Shown in pieces: positions 1 to 8,107 of a DNA stretch of 64,000 nt. The DNA is from Flavobacteriales bacterium (GTDB taxonomy: Bacteria > Bacteroidota > Bacteroidia > Flavobacteriales_F > PHOS-HE28). The position numbers were made by a program, and so were the translations under genes. The stretch's first letter is position 1, and each line of letters opens with the position of its first letter. The stretch is taken from NCBI GenBank assembly GCA_016710965.1, contig JADJTW010000016.1, positions 19,153-83,152 on the forward strand, in the 5' to 3' direction. The notes beneath the pieces were generated by a model. That model did not search any database. It was not told where the DNA came from and saw nothing but the letters and a program-made list of their open reading frames with translations.

Positions 1-2
1 AA

Positions 3-1565
3 CGCCAACGCACACTGAAACTCGTGTATCTCATCAGCGCGGTGGCATTGGCGCTCCTGCTCACCGTGTCCATCAGTCGTTATCGCCTGAAACGCCGTAC
101 CGCCGAAGAACTCTCTCGCACCAATGCCGAAGTGGTGAAGCAGAAAGAACGCGCGGAGGAAAGTGAACGCGCCAAGGACCGCTTCCTCGCCAACGTGAGC
201 CACGAGATCCGCACGCCGCTGAACGCCATCATGGGCTTTACCGGATTGCTCCTGCACGAGCACCGCGATGAGCGCACCGCGCGTTTCCTCACCAATATCC
301 GCGAAGCAGGTGACAACCTGCTGGTGGTGATCAACGACGTGCTCGACCTCAGCCGCATCGAAGCAGGTCGCTTGCAACTGGTGAAGGAGACCTTCGACCT
401 GCACCGCGTAGTGAAGCTCTGCACTGAGATCCTCCACCATCGCGCCGAGGAACAGGGCAATGAACTCAGTTCCTTTATCGATCCGGATGTACCGCCTTGG
501 GCCAGCGGCGACAGCGCGCGCGTGCTGCAGATCCTATTGAACCTCGCCGGCAACGCGCTCAAGTTCACAAGCAATGGCGAAGTGCGCATCGAAGTGGCCC
601 GCCGCAGCGGTCAGATACAATTGGCGGTGATCGATTCCGGGTTGGGGATCCCCCAGGACAAGCTCGCGACCATTTTCGATCGATTCACGCAGGTGGAGGT
701 CACGGACCAGCGGCGGTATGGCGGAACGGGCCTCGGCTTGGCGATCGTAAAGGAACTTGTGGACCTCCATGGCGGCACGATCACGGTGGAGAGCATGATC
801 GGTCGCGGAACGACATTCACGGTACTACTCCCACTCGAACCTGCGGAAGCACCAGCGCGGACCAACACGCGCACCGAAGAGCTTAGCAGTGCATCGCTGA
901 GCGGTCACACCATACTCGTCGCGGAAGACAATGAGATGAACGCACTGGTGACCACCGAGACGATGCGGCGCTACTACCCCAACGCCACCGTGGTCGTCGT
1001 TCGCAACGGGAAGGAGTCTCTTGCGCGTATCGAAGCAGACCTCGATCACGACATCGCCCTCGTGCTCATGGATGTGCAGATGCCCGTGATGGATGGCATG
1101 GCCGCCACGCGACACATCCGCGCGATGGATGGCCCGGTCGCGCATCTACCGATCATCGCGCTCACTGCAAGTGTGCTGCCCAATGATCTGAGCAAATGCC
1201 TCGATGCAGGTATGGACGCGTGCGTGAGCAAACCCTTCAAGGCCGATGAGCTGGTGCGTGCCATCGGAACACTCACAGGCGACCATGGCGCTCCCGCAGG
1301 CGTTGGTTACGACCTGCATGATCCACACGTCGCGCTTTTCCATTGGCTGGTGCCACCGCGCCTGAAGGCATTGCGTGTTGCGTTGGAGGAAGGTCGCAGC
1401 GAAGAATTGTTGCATACTGTGCATGCGCTGCGACCGCAACTGGTGGAACGTGATGCGGTCCGATTCGCTCCTTTGTGCGATCGCATCCTGGACGATAGGA
1501 ACGCTTCAGACCTGAACACGGTCGCCGACGAGCTCATTTCCGCTATCGAAGCAGCCCTGGCATGA
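3..1565 (+). CDS. Hybrid sensor histidine kinase, C-terminal part (cut by window edge)
   Basis: The reading frame is open to the left edge, so the true start lies outside the window. A GTG at 24 is only an internal candidate. What is visible is one membrane helix (VYLISAVALALLL), a coiled linker, a HisKA domain with the phospho-accepting His in FLANVSHEIRTPLN, an HATPase domain with N box (LLNLAGNALKF), G1 (DSGLGIP) and G2 (GGTGLGLAI), and a C-terminal receiver with Asp in LMDVQMPVMDG. It should autophosphorylate at the inner membrane and pass phosphate to its own receiver. In Bacteroidota such kinases often carry N-terminal TPRs, which cannot be seen here. The stop overlaps the next gene by 4 bp, suggesting translational coupling. 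Confidence 0.9.
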   Translation, partial: RQRTLKLVYLISAVALALLLTVSISRYRLKRRTAEELSRTNAEVVKQKERAEESERAKDRFLANVSHEIRTPLNAIMGFTGLLLHEHRDERTARFLTNIREAGDNLLVVINDVLDLSRIEAGRLQLVKETFDLHRVVKLCTEILHHRAEEQGNELSSFIDPDVPPWASGDSARVLQILLNLAGNALKFTSNGEVRIEVARRSGQIQLAVIDSGLGIPQDKLATIFDRFTQVEVTDQRRYGGTGLGLAIVKELVDLHGGTITVESMIGRGTTFTVLLPLEPAEAPARTNTRTEELSSASLSGHTILVAEDNEMNALVTTETMRRYYPNATVVVVRNGKESLARIEADLDHDIALVLMDVQMPVMDGMAATRHIRAMDGPVAHLPIIALTASVLPNDLSKCLDAGMDACVSKPFKADELVRAIGTLTGDHGAPAGVGYDLHDPHVALFHWLVPPRLKALRVALEEGRSEELLHTVHALRPQLVERDAVRFAPLCDRILDDRNASDLNTVADELISAIEAALA

Positions 1566-2314
1566 GCAATTCTATCGGTACCGTACGAGCTGTCATCGTG
1601 GACGATGATGCGTTCTCCCGCGCTTCCATCCTGAAGCAGCTTGGGCGTTATGAGGATGCCGTGCACGTGTTGGCCGAATGCGCCAGCGGCGCGGAAGGCA
1701 TGGAGGCCATCACCACGCACAAGCCCGACCTGGTCTTCCTCGACATCCAGATGAAGGACATGAACGGCTTCGCGATGCTCGACGCCCTGCCCCAGCGCGA
1801 CTTCGGTGTGATCTTCACCACGAGCCATGATGCGTACGCGATTCGCGCCATCCGTTACAGCGCGCTGGACTACCTGCTGAAACCGATCAAGCCATCCGAG
1901 TTCGATGCAGCGCTCGGCCACTACATCGCAAACCGCGCGGTGCTACCCGCGCGATTGGAACGCCTGGTGAGTGAAAGCAAGGAGCGCGAGGCACCACGCA
2001 CGCTGGTGATCCCCATGCGGGATGGCGACCGTCACCTACGGGTTGCTGATATCATACGCTGCGAAGCAGATCGCAACTACACGCTCTTCCACCTCAAGCG
2101 CGGCGAGCGCGTGATGAGCAGCAAGCCACTCGCCACCTATGAGGAGTTCCTTGCTGAGAACGATTTCCTGCGTGTGCATCGTTCACACATCGTCAACGTG
2201 GCGCACATCCGCTCGGTGAACGCCATGGACGAGATCGTGCTGAGCGACGAGAGCAAGGTGGAGGTGAGCCGAAGACGGAGGGGAGAGATCATGAACGCGC
2301 TGAAGACGCGCTAG
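1562..2314 (+). CDS. LytTR-family response regulator
   Basis: This 250-residue protein has an N-terminal receiver (VDDDAFSR acidic pocket, phospho-acceptor Asp in LVFLDIQMKDMNG, conserved Lys in DYLLKPIKP). It is followed by a LytTR DNA-binding domain (FLRVHRSHIVNVAHIRSV) near residues 150-250. It is the likely output regulator of the hybrid kinase with which it overlaps by 4 bp. The family binds direct repeats upstream of target promoters. The target here is unknown. It ends 3 bp from the end of the convergent deoC gene, leaving no room for a separate terminator. Confidence 0.88.
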   Translation: MSNSIGTVRAVIVDDDAFSRASILKQLGRYEDAVHVLAECASGAEGMEAITTHKPDLVFLDIQMKDMNGFAMLDALPQRDFGVIFTTSHDAYAIRAIRYSALDYLLKPIKPSEFDAALGHYIANRAVLPARLERLVSESKEREAPRTLVIPMRDGDRHLRVADIIRCEADRNYTLFHLKRGERVMSSKPLATYEEFLAENDFLRVHRSHIVNVAHIRSVNAMDEIVLSDESKVEVSRRRRGEIMNALKTR

Positions 2315-2317
2315 ACA

Positions 2318-3244
2318 TCAATCGAGCGAGAAGTAATCCGCGCTCTGGTAGTGCCCGTCGGCCTCCTTCTGCAATTGCATCAGGATGTCGTTCGCCAAGC
2401 TGCTCGCGCCGAAGCGGAACCAATGATTGCTTAGCCATTCCTCGCCAAGCTCCTCCTTCACCATCATCAAGTAGTGCAGGGCCTGCTTGCTGGTCCGGAT
2501 GCCTCCGGCGGGCTTCATGGCGCTCATCTGCCTGGTCTTGAGGTAATGATCGCGGATGGCGTGGAGCATCACGAGCGTCACTTCCATCGTCGCGGCGGGA
2601 TTGATCTTCCCTGTACTGGTCTTGATGAAGTCGGCGCCTGCGGCGATGGCGACATCGCTCGCCAGGCGCACCTTGTCATAGGTACCGAGCTCGCCTGTTT
2701 CCAGGATCACTTTCAGGCGCGCATCACCGCAGGCTTCCTTGATCGCCGCGATCTCATCGAACACGAAGTTGTAGTCGCCACTATGGAAATGCCCGCGACT
2801 GATCACCATGTCTATCTCGTCGGCGCCCTGGTTCACCGCGAACTTGGTGTCGGCGATCTTCACGGAAGCCGGTGCCTGACCGCTTGGGAAGGCCGTTGAT
2901 ACCGAGGCCACCTTCACGCCACTGTCGCCTAGTGCCTTCTTGGCCACTTTCACCATGGTAGGGTACACGCAAATGGCGGCGACCGTCGGAAGGCCGGGCA
3001 GCGAGTCGTGCAAGTGCATCCCTTTATAGCAGAGCTGCTTCACCTTGCTGGGCGTGTCGGCCCCCTCCAAGGTGGTGAGGTCGATCATGCTCAGGGCGAG
3101 CTTCATGCCCTGCACCTTCGTCTCCTTCTTGATGCTGCGGGTCTTGATCCGCGCCACGCGTTCCTCGATGCCGACCTGGTCGATGGTGGGTATGGAGCGC
3201 GGGTCGGGCATGCGCACCTGGGCCGAAATGCTCTTGGCGGACAT
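2318..3244 (-). CDS. deoC: Deoxyribose-phosphate aldolase
   Basis: A class I aldolase of 308 residues that splits 2-deoxyribose-5-phosphate into acetaldehyde and glyceraldehyde-3-phosphate in deoxynucleoside catabolism. The Schiff-base lysine is K208 in DFIKTSTGK. The second catalytic lysine is K244 in AMKPAGGIRT, and the partner acid is D145 in ADEIDMVI. The ORF continues upstream to 3820, but that extension is antisense to cysC and is not family-like. The start is therefore the ATG at 3244, just downstream of a -7-like TATCTTGG. The N-terminal extension of roughly 40 residues before the barrel is usual for the longer DERA subgroup. Confidence 0.93.
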   Translation of the reverse strand: MSAKSISAQVRMPDPRSIPTIDQVGIEERVARIKTRSIKKETKVQGMKLALSMIDLTTLEGADTPSKVKQLCYKGMHLHDSLPGLPTVAAICVYPTMVKVAKKALGDSGVKVASVSTAFPSGQAPASVKIADTKFAVNQGADEIDMVISRGHFHSGDYNFVFDEIAAIKEACGDARLKVILETGELGTYDKVRLASDVAIAAGADFIKTSTGKINPAATMEVTLVMLHAIRDHYLKTRQMSAMKPAGGIRTSKQALHYLMMVKEELGEEWLSNHWFRFGASSLANDILMQLQKEADGHYQSADYFSLD

Positions 3245-3248
3245 GCGG

Positions 3249-3275
3249 CCAAGATAGACCGGGTGGCTACCTTCG
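3249..3275. promoter_or_regulatory. Divergent -7 boxes for deoC and cysC
   Basis: The minus strand carries TATCTTGG (3256-3249) just before deoC. The plus strand carries TACCTTCG (3268-3275), 12 nt before the cysC ATG. Both resemble the Bacteroidota -7 element TAnnTTTG. No clear -33 TTG was found at proper spacing, so this is a sequence-similarity call only. Confidence 0.4.
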
Positions 3276-3287
3276 GCGCCCTGAAAA

Positions 3288-3893
3288 ATGGCCTCTACGA
3301 ACAACCTCCACCCTGTACAAGACCGCCTGCTCGCGCGAAGCGACAAAGAGGTGCTCCTAGGCCAGCACGGCTGCGTGGTCTGGATGACCGGCCTGAGCGG
3401 CAGCGGCAAGAGCACCATCGCCATCGCCCTGGAACGCAAGCTGCACGACCGCGGCCGCTTCTGCGTGGTGCTCGACGGCGACAATGTGCGCACCGGCATC
3501 AACAGCAACCTCGGTTTCTCCGATGCCGATCGCACGGAGAACATCCGCCGGATCGCCGAAGTCGCCAAGCTCTTCGTGCAGCAAGGCGTGATCGTCATCT
3601 GCTGTTTCGTGAGTCCCACCATCGCCATCCGCGAACAGGCCAGGGCCATCATCGGCGCGGCCGATTTCATCGAGGTCTTCATCGATACCCCGTTGGAGGT
3701 GTGCGAGCAACGCGATGTGAAGGGACTATACGCCAAGGCACGCGCCGGCGAAGTGCCGGACTTCACAGGCATCAGCGCACCGTTCGAGGCACCTATTTCA
3801 CCCCATGTGCGGATCCACACGGCCGGTCGGCCGGAAGAGGAGTGCGCGTTGGAATTGTTCCACTACATCATGCCACGCGCGGCGCGCAACTGA
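3288..3893 (+). CDS. cysC: Adenylyl-sulfate (APS) kinase
   Basis: Phosphorylates adenosine 5'-phosphosulfate to PAPS in the cytoplasm. The P-loop GLSGSGKST is at residues 35-43. The APS-binding LDGDNVRTGINSNLGFS and DRTENIRR segments follow, and the C-terminal half keeps FIEVFIDTPLEVCEQRDVKGLYAKAR. The length of 201 residues is normal. It is the first gene of a plus-strand sulfate-activation operon, with cysD starting 3 bp after its stop. It makes PAPS from the APS produced by CysDN, for reductive assimilation or sulfotransfer. No cysH or cysI is in view. Confidence 0.94.
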   Translation: MASTNNLHPVQDRLLARSDKEVLLGQHGCVVWMTGLSGSGKSTIAIALERKLHDRGRFCVVLDGDNVRTGINSNLGFSDADRTENIRRIAEVAKLFVQQGVIVICCFVSPTIAIREQARAIIGAADFIEVFIDTPLEVCEQRDVKGLYAKARAGEVPDFTGISAPFEAPISPHVRIHTAGRPEEECALELFHYIMPRAARN

Positions 3894-3896
3894 ACC

Positions 3897-4802
3897 ATGC
3901 ATTCGTACCGACTTACGCATCTGAAGGAACTTGAGAGCGAGAGCATGCACATCCTGCGCGAAGTGGCCGCGCAGTTCGAGAACCCTGCGCTGCTCTTCAG
4001 CGGCGGCAAGGACAGCATCGTGTGCTTCCACCTGGCACGCAAAGCCTTCTTCCCGGCGAAGGTGCCCTTCCCCCTCGTGCATGTGGATACCGGCCACAAC
4101 TTCGAGGAGACGATGATCTTCCGCGACAACCTCGTGAAGGAGCATGGTGCCAAGCTGATCGTGGGCAGTGTGCAGGAAAGCATCGATCAAGGCAAAGTGC
4201 AGGAGGAGACCGGCTATTACGCCAGTCGCAACAAGCTCCAAACGGTGACACTGCTCGACACCATCGAGAAGCACAAGATCGATTGCGCCATTGGTGGCGG
4301 TCGTCGCGATGAAGAGAAGGCCCGCGCGAAGGAGCGCGTGTTCAGCCACCGCGACGAGTTCGGCCAGTGGGACCCGAAAATGCAGCGCCCGGAACTGTGG
4401 AACCTCTACAACGGCAAGAAGCGTCCGGGCGAGCACTTCCGCGCCTTCCCCATCAGCAACTGGACCGAGATGGACGTGTGGCAGTACATCCTGCTGGAGA
4501 ACATTCCCATCCCAAGCATCTACTTCAGCCATGTGCGCGAAGTGTTCGATCGCGACGGCGTGATCTATGCGAACTCGTCCTTCATGCGCTTGAAGCCGGA
4601 GGAGAAGCCGCGCCAGATGCGCGTGCGCTTCCGCACCATCGGTGACATGAGCTGCACCGGCGCTGTGGATTCACCGGCGAGCACCTTGGAGGAGATCATC
4701 GATGAGGTGGCTTCCTCACGCGTGACCGAACGCGGTTCACGAATGGACGACAAGCGGAGTGAAGCGGCGATGGAGGATCGTAAGAAGGAAGGCTATTTCT
4801 GA
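3897..4802 (+). CDS. cysD: Sulfate adenylyltransferase subunit 2
   Basis: The catalytic ATP-sulfurylase subunit, 301 residues, of the PP-loop superfamily. The SGGKDS pyrophosphate-binding loop is at residues 35-40. The family segments HVDTGHNFEET, GGGRRDEEKARAKER and PISNWTEMDVWQYI are all present. With the GTPase CysN it forms APS from sulfate and ATP. cysD normally runs straight into cysN, but here a 370-bp insertion with its own small gene separates them. The C-terminus (MDDKRSEAAMEDRKKEGYF) is the normal family ending, so the insertion did not damage cysD. Confidence 0.95.
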   Translation: MHSYRLTHLKELESESMHILREVAAQFENPALLFSGGKDSIVCFHLARKAFFPAKVPFPLVHVDTGHNFEETMIFRDNLVKEHGAKLIVGSVQESIDQGKVQEETGYYASRNKLQTVTLLDTIEKHKIDCAIGGGRRDEEKARAKERVFSHRDEFGQWDPKMQRPELWNLYNGKKRPGEHFRAFPISNWTEMDVWQYILLENIPIPSIYFSHVREVFDRDGVIYANSSFMRLKPEEKPRQMRVRFRTIGDMSCTGAVDSPASTLEEIIDEVASSRVTERGSRMDDKRSEAAMEDRKKEGYF

Positions 4803-4840
4803 TCAGATGATCAGACAATCAGAAGATCAGACAATCGGGA
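4801..4840 (+). repeat. Five imperfect 8-bp tandem repeats
   Basis: Five octamers in a row: GATCAGAT, GATCAGAC, AATCAGAA, GATCAGAC, AATCGGGA. They begin at the last codon of cysD and cover the start of the next small gene, encoding its first residues (MIRQSEDQT). The array marks the left edge of the segment inserted between cysD and cysN. Confidence 0.75.
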
Positions 4841-5163
4841 TCCAGGACCTCTTGGCTTCTGTCCCACCGACCAAGCGATTGGCCTTCTGCGAGCGCCTGG
4901 CGTTTGACCTTACAATCGTAAATCGAGATATCTGGTCGAACGATAGTCTTTCCGATGTTGAGAAACTCAATGCGCTGAAGGAGTCCAACGAATTGCTTCA
5001 TCGCTTGTGGGGTATCATTTGGAAGATCCGACGTGGCGAAGGCGAAGCATTCAGCCAGTTGCAGGACAATTGCTTGTTCTACATCCAACAGGCACCTGAA
5101 CTAGGTCGTCCGCTGCACGGCATGTTGAAGCTTACGCTCAAGCATATTCTCGAAGCGAACTGA
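4807..5163 (+). CDS. Small conserved helical protein of unknown function
   Basis: The 118-residue frame from the ATG at 4807 is mostly alpha-helical and soluble, with no signal peptide or metal motif. The segment FCERLAFDLTIVNRDIWSN, followed by EKLNALKESNELLHRLW, resembles a family of roughly 100-residue hypothetical proteins I recall from diverse bacteria, with no function known to me. The longer frame starting at 4759 overlaps cysD and was rejected. It interrupts the usual cysD-cysN adjacency and is bordered by octamer repeats on the left and a tandem 10-bp repeat (GAAGCGAACT, 5152-5171) on the right. This suggests insertion of a small cassette. Confidence 0.7.
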   Translation: MIRQSEDQTIGIQDLLASVPPTKRLAFCERLAFDLTIVNRDIWSNDSLSDVEKLNALKESNELLHRLWGIIWKIRRGEGEAFSQLQDNCLFYIQQAPELGRPLHGMLKLTLKHILEAN

Positions 5164-5172
5164 AGCGAACTC

Positions 5173-6447
5173 ATGAAAGACAACTCAACCCACGGCTACC
5201 TCGACATGGACCTTCTGCGGTTCACCACTGCAGGAAGTGTCGATGACGGCAAGAGCACGTTGATCGGTCGCTTGCTTTATGACAGCAAGGCAATCTTCGA
5301 CGATCAGATGGAGGCGATGGAGAAAGCCAGCTCCAAGCGTGGCGATGGGGCCGTGGACCTCTCCCTGCTCACCGATGGCCTCCGCGCCGAGCGCGAGCAA
5401 GGCATCACCATCGACGTGGCCTACCGCTACTTCGCCACGCCGAAGCGGAAGTTCATCATCGCCGATACGCCGGGGCATATCCAGTACACGCGCAACATGG
5501 TCACCGGCGCGAGCACGGCCAACCTAGCAATCATCCTCGTGGACGCGCGCAAGGGCATCCTGGAGCAGACCTGCCGCCACTCGTTCATCGCATCGCTGCT
5601 AGGCATCCCGCACGTGGTGTTCTGCATCAACAAGATTGATCTTGTGGATTACGAGGAGGCCACCTTCACACGCATCCAGAAGGAACTCGAGGACTTCAGC
5701 AGCAAGCTCGAGGTGCGCGACATCCGCTACATCCCCATCAGTGCATTGAAAGGCGACATGGTAGTGGACCGCGGCGACCGCATGCCGTGGTACCAAGGCC
5801 CCACGCTGATGTACCTGCTGGAGAACGTCCACATCGCGGGCGACCTCAACCACATCGACCGTCGTTTCCCAGTGCAGTACGTGGTGCGACCCATGACGGA
5901 CGAACACCATGATTTCCGCGGCTTCGCGGGGCGCGTGCAAGGCGGCGTCTTCCGCAAGGGCGACGCCGTGCAGGTGTTGCCCAGCGGGTTCCAGAGCACC
6001 ATCAAGAGCATCAATCTCGGCGAACGCGAGGTGGAGGAAGCCTTCGCGCCGCAAAGCGTGGTGATGACCCTTGCCGACGAGATCGACATCAGCCGGGGCG
6101 ATATGATCGTGAGCCCGAACAACGCGCCGGAGACTTCTCAGGACATCGATGTGATGCTTTGCTGGTTCAACGAGCGGCCGCTGCAACCCGGTGGCAAGTA
6201 CGCCATCAAGCATACCAGCCGCGATGCGCGATGCATGGTGAAGGAGATCAAGTACAAGATGGACATCAGCACCCTGCATAAGGCTGAGGGCGACCCGACG
6301 ATCCGCATGAACGACATCGGCCGTGTGCATCTGCGCACCACCGTGCCGCTGCACTTCGACAAATACCAGCGCAACCGCTACACCGGCAGCATCATCCTCA
6401 TCGATGAGAGCACGAACGAGACGGTAGCCGCCGGCATGATCGTGTGA
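5173..6447 (+). CDS. cysN: Sulfate adenylyltransferase subunit 1 (GTPase)
   Basis: An EF-Tu-like GTPase that drives APS synthesis by CysD. G1 is GSVDDGKS (residues 21-28), G3 is DTPGH (98-102) and G4 is NKID near residue 153. Beta-barrel domains follow, with the family ending RYTGSIILID. The 424-residue length matches a stand-alone CysN with no fused CysC kinase, consistent with the separate cysC upstream. The start is the ATG 9 bp after the inserted small gene. A hairpin directly downstream probably ends the operon. Confidence 0.95.
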   Translation: MKDNSTHGYLDMDLLRFTTAGSVDDGKSTLIGRLLYDSKAIFDDQMEAMEKASSKRGDGAVDLSLLTDGLRAEREQGITIDVAYRYFATPKRKFIIADTPGHIQYTRNMVTGASTANLAIILVDARKGILEQTCRHSFIASLLGIPHVVFCINKIDLVDYEEATFTRIQKELEDFSSKLEVRDIRYIPISALKGDMVVDRGDRMPWYQGPTLMYLLENVHIAGDLNHIDRRFPVQYVVRPMTDEHHDFRGFAGRVQGGVFRKGDAVQVLPSGFQSTIKSINLGEREVEEAFAPQSVVMTLADEIDISRGDMIVSPNNAPETSQDIDVMLCWFNERPLQPGGKYAIKHTSRDARCMVKEIKYKMDISTLHKAEGDPTIRMNDIGRVHLRTTVPLHFDKYQRNRYTGSIILIDESTNETVAAGMIV

Positions 6448-6449
6448 CC

Positions 6450-6506
6450 CAACAAGCCGCCACGAACAGGAAAGGCCCCGGATCATCCAGGGCCTTTCGC
6501 TTGTTG
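6450..6506. terminator. Hairpin between convergent cysN and tonB
   Basis: Inner stem AAAGGCCC (6471-6478) pairs with GGGCCTTT (6490-6497). An outer stem CAACAAGC (6450-6457) pairs with GCTTGTTG (6499-6506). It lies between two convergent genes and probably serves both directions. The T-tract is weak on both sides. Confidence 0.65.
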
Positions 6507-6517
6507 TCGAAAAGCGG

Positions 6518-7183
6518 TTAGCGCAACGTGAACTTCACGGGCAGCGTGAACTGCACGCGCACGGGCTTGCCGCGCTGCTTGCCGGGCGTCCAGGTGGGCA
6601 TGGCCTTCACCACGCGGATGGCCTCCTCGTCGCAGCCACCTCCGATGCCGCGGAGCACCTTCACGTCCTTGATCTTGCCATCCTTGTCCACTTCGAAACT
6701 GAGGTAGACCGTTCCGCTGATACCGGCGTCCGTGGCCATCTGCGGGTACTTCACGCTCTTGCCCAGGTATTTGCGCATCTCGGCTTCGCCGCCCGGGAAG
6801 GTGGGCATCTGCTCCACGATGGTGAAGATCTGCTCCTCTTCCACTTCCTCCTCCCGCTGCTGCGTTTGTTGCACTTCGGTCTCGGTGTTCACCTCGGTGT
6901 CGAGGACTTCCGTCTCTTCCACTTCCTCCTCATCATCGACGATCTCGAGCACCGTGGTGGGTGCGGGCGGCGGCGGCGGCGGCGGGGGTGGTGTTGCGCT
7001 GGGCGGGATCACTTCTTCCTCGAGCAGATCCAATTGCAACTGGCCCAGGTCTCCCACCTTGTCCTCGAAGGCCGTCCATTCGAAGGCCACAAGGGTGATG
7101 GCCAGAGCGGTGAGCAGGCCGATGTAGGTGAAGCTGGTCTTGCGGAGCTCGAGGTCCGCTTCGGGATTCTTCTTCGGTATCAT
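6518..7183 (-). CDS. tonB: Energy transducer TonB
   Basis: Couples the inner-membrane proton motive force (through ExbBD) to outer-membrane receptors. One membrane helix is at about residues 18-36. It is followed by a proline run, an acidic Glu-rich stretch spanning the periplasm, and a C-terminal TonB domain (PTFPGGEAEMRKYLG, GTVYLSFEVDKDGKI, MPTWTPGKQRGKPV). The start MIPKKNPEADLELRKTSF at 7183 was chosen. An upstream in-frame start at 7213 would add ten non-typical residues. It ends the sprA-gcvH-VanZ-tonB block, a neighbourhood I recall as common in Bacteroidota. Confidence 0.92.
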   Translation of the reverse strand: MIPKKNPEADLELRKTSFTYIGLLTALAITLVAFEWTAFEDKVGDLGQLQLDLLEEEVIPPSATPPPPPPPPPAPTTVLEIVDDEEEVEETEVLDTEVNTETEVQQTQQREEEVEEEQIFTIVEQMPTFPGGEAEMRKYLGKSVKYPQMATDAGISGTVYLSFEVDKDGKIKDVKVLRGIGGGCDEEAIRVVKAMPTWTPGKQRGKPVRVQFTLPVKFTLR

Positions 7184-7232
7184 GCTGCCTTGTTTGGGAT
7201 GCCGTACCCGCAACCGGGCCAGCGGTTCAAAA

Positions 7233-7625
7233 CTACGTATCGGCAGCTTCTCGGGCTTGCCGCTGCTCCGATCCCTTCCACCGCAGCCAGCTCCACGCCA
7301 CTACAGCCCCGGCTGTATTCGCCAACAGGTCGTTCAGGTCCCCACGGCGGCCTAGTGCGGGCAGCGTCTGCAGGAGCTCCAACAGGCCGCCATAGGATAC
7401 CGCGACCACAAGCGAGGCCAAGAGCGCGTTGCGGTTTGACAGCCCCCCATTGACAAGGCCCCGAGCGAGCAGCAGCAAGAGCACGGCGAAGAGCGCCAAG
7501 TGAACGAGCTTGTCGACGTTGAAGAGGTCGGCCCACTGCCATGAGGGCAGCGCCTTGCCGGGCATAAGGCAAAGCACCAAGATGAGCAAGGCCCACAATA
7601 GAGCCCAGCGCAGGTTGCGGATCAT
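7233..7625 (-). CDS. VanZ-like small membrane protein
   Basis: A 130-residue integral membrane protein with about four helices. The VanZ-like signature is spread over MPGKALPSW, DKLVHLALFAVL, GGLLELLQTLPALGRRGDLNDLLANTAGA. The paired acidic and histidine residues (DKLVH, GDLNDLLAN) are the family hallmark. The molecular function is unknown; the name comes from teicoplanin resistance but does not imply it. The start is 6 bp after the gcvH stop, so the two are probably cotranscribed. Confidence 0.82.
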   Translation of the reverse strand: MIRNLRWALLWALLILVLCLMPGKALPSWQWADLFNVDKLVHLALFAVLLLLLARGLVNGGLSNRNALLASLVVAVSYGGLLELLQTLPALGRRGDLNDLLANTAGAVVAWSWLRWKGSEQRQAREAADT

Positions 7626-7631
7626 TCAGGG

Positions 7632-8012
7632 CTAGGCTCCTACCAGCGCCTTGTACTGGTCGGCGCTCAGCAGGTCGTTCACCTGGCCCGGATCGGCCAG
7701 CTTCACGCGCACCAACCAACCTTTGCCGTAGGGGTCGCCGTTCACGCTGGCCGGGTCGTCGGCCAGGCCAGGATTCAGTTCCACCACCGTACCGCTCATG
7801 GGCATGAATAGGTCGCTCACGGTCTTCACCGCTTCCACGGTACCGAACACGGCCTCGCGGTCGAGGGTCTGGCCTTGCGAGCCGATGTCGATGAAGACGA
7901 TGTCGCCCAGTTCGCCTTGGGCGAAATCGGTGATGCCCACAACGGCGTGGTCGCCTTCAACGCGGATCCATTCGTGGTCCTTGGTGTACTTGAGGTCGGC
8001 AGGGATGTTCAT
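7632..8012 (-). CDS. gcvH: Glycine cleavage system H protein
   Basis: A lipoyl carrier of 126 residues that shuttles the methylamine arm between the P, T and L proteins of glycine cleavage. The lipoylation lysine is K63 in TVEAVKTVSDL, and the N-terminus KYTKDHEWIRVEG is standard. It sits downstream of sprA and upstream of the VanZ-like gene. The other gcv genes are not here, which is usual for this phylum. A -7-like box on the minus strand at 8069-8062 suggests its own promoter. Confidence 0.95.
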   Translation of the reverse strand: MNIPADLKYTKDHEWIRVEGDHAVVGITDFAQGELGDIVFIDIGSQGQTLDREAVFGTVEAVKTVSDLFMPMSGTVVELNPGLADDPASVNGDPYGKGWLVRVKLADPGQVNDLLSADQYKALVGA

Positions 8013-8061
8013 CTGTCAGTGTCGTATCGGCCGATCATAGCCGGCCGCGTTGTTGCGTGGG

Positions 8062-8069
8062 CGAATGTA
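8062..8069 (-). promoter_or_regulatory. Putative -7 box for gcvH
   Basis: TACATTCG on the minus strand, about 50 nt upstream of the gcvH start and inside the sprA-gcvH gap. It differs by one base from TAnnTTTG. No -33 element was confirmed. Confidence 0.35.
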
Positions 8070-8107
8070 GAAGGATGCTCCATGCGCTGTTCATGACCAT
8101 CGGCAGC

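Noticed and set aside
2318..3820. 500-codon open frame as a longer deoC
   Set aside because: The extra 192 codons are antisense to cysC and lack aldolase similarity; the ATG at 3244 gives the family start.
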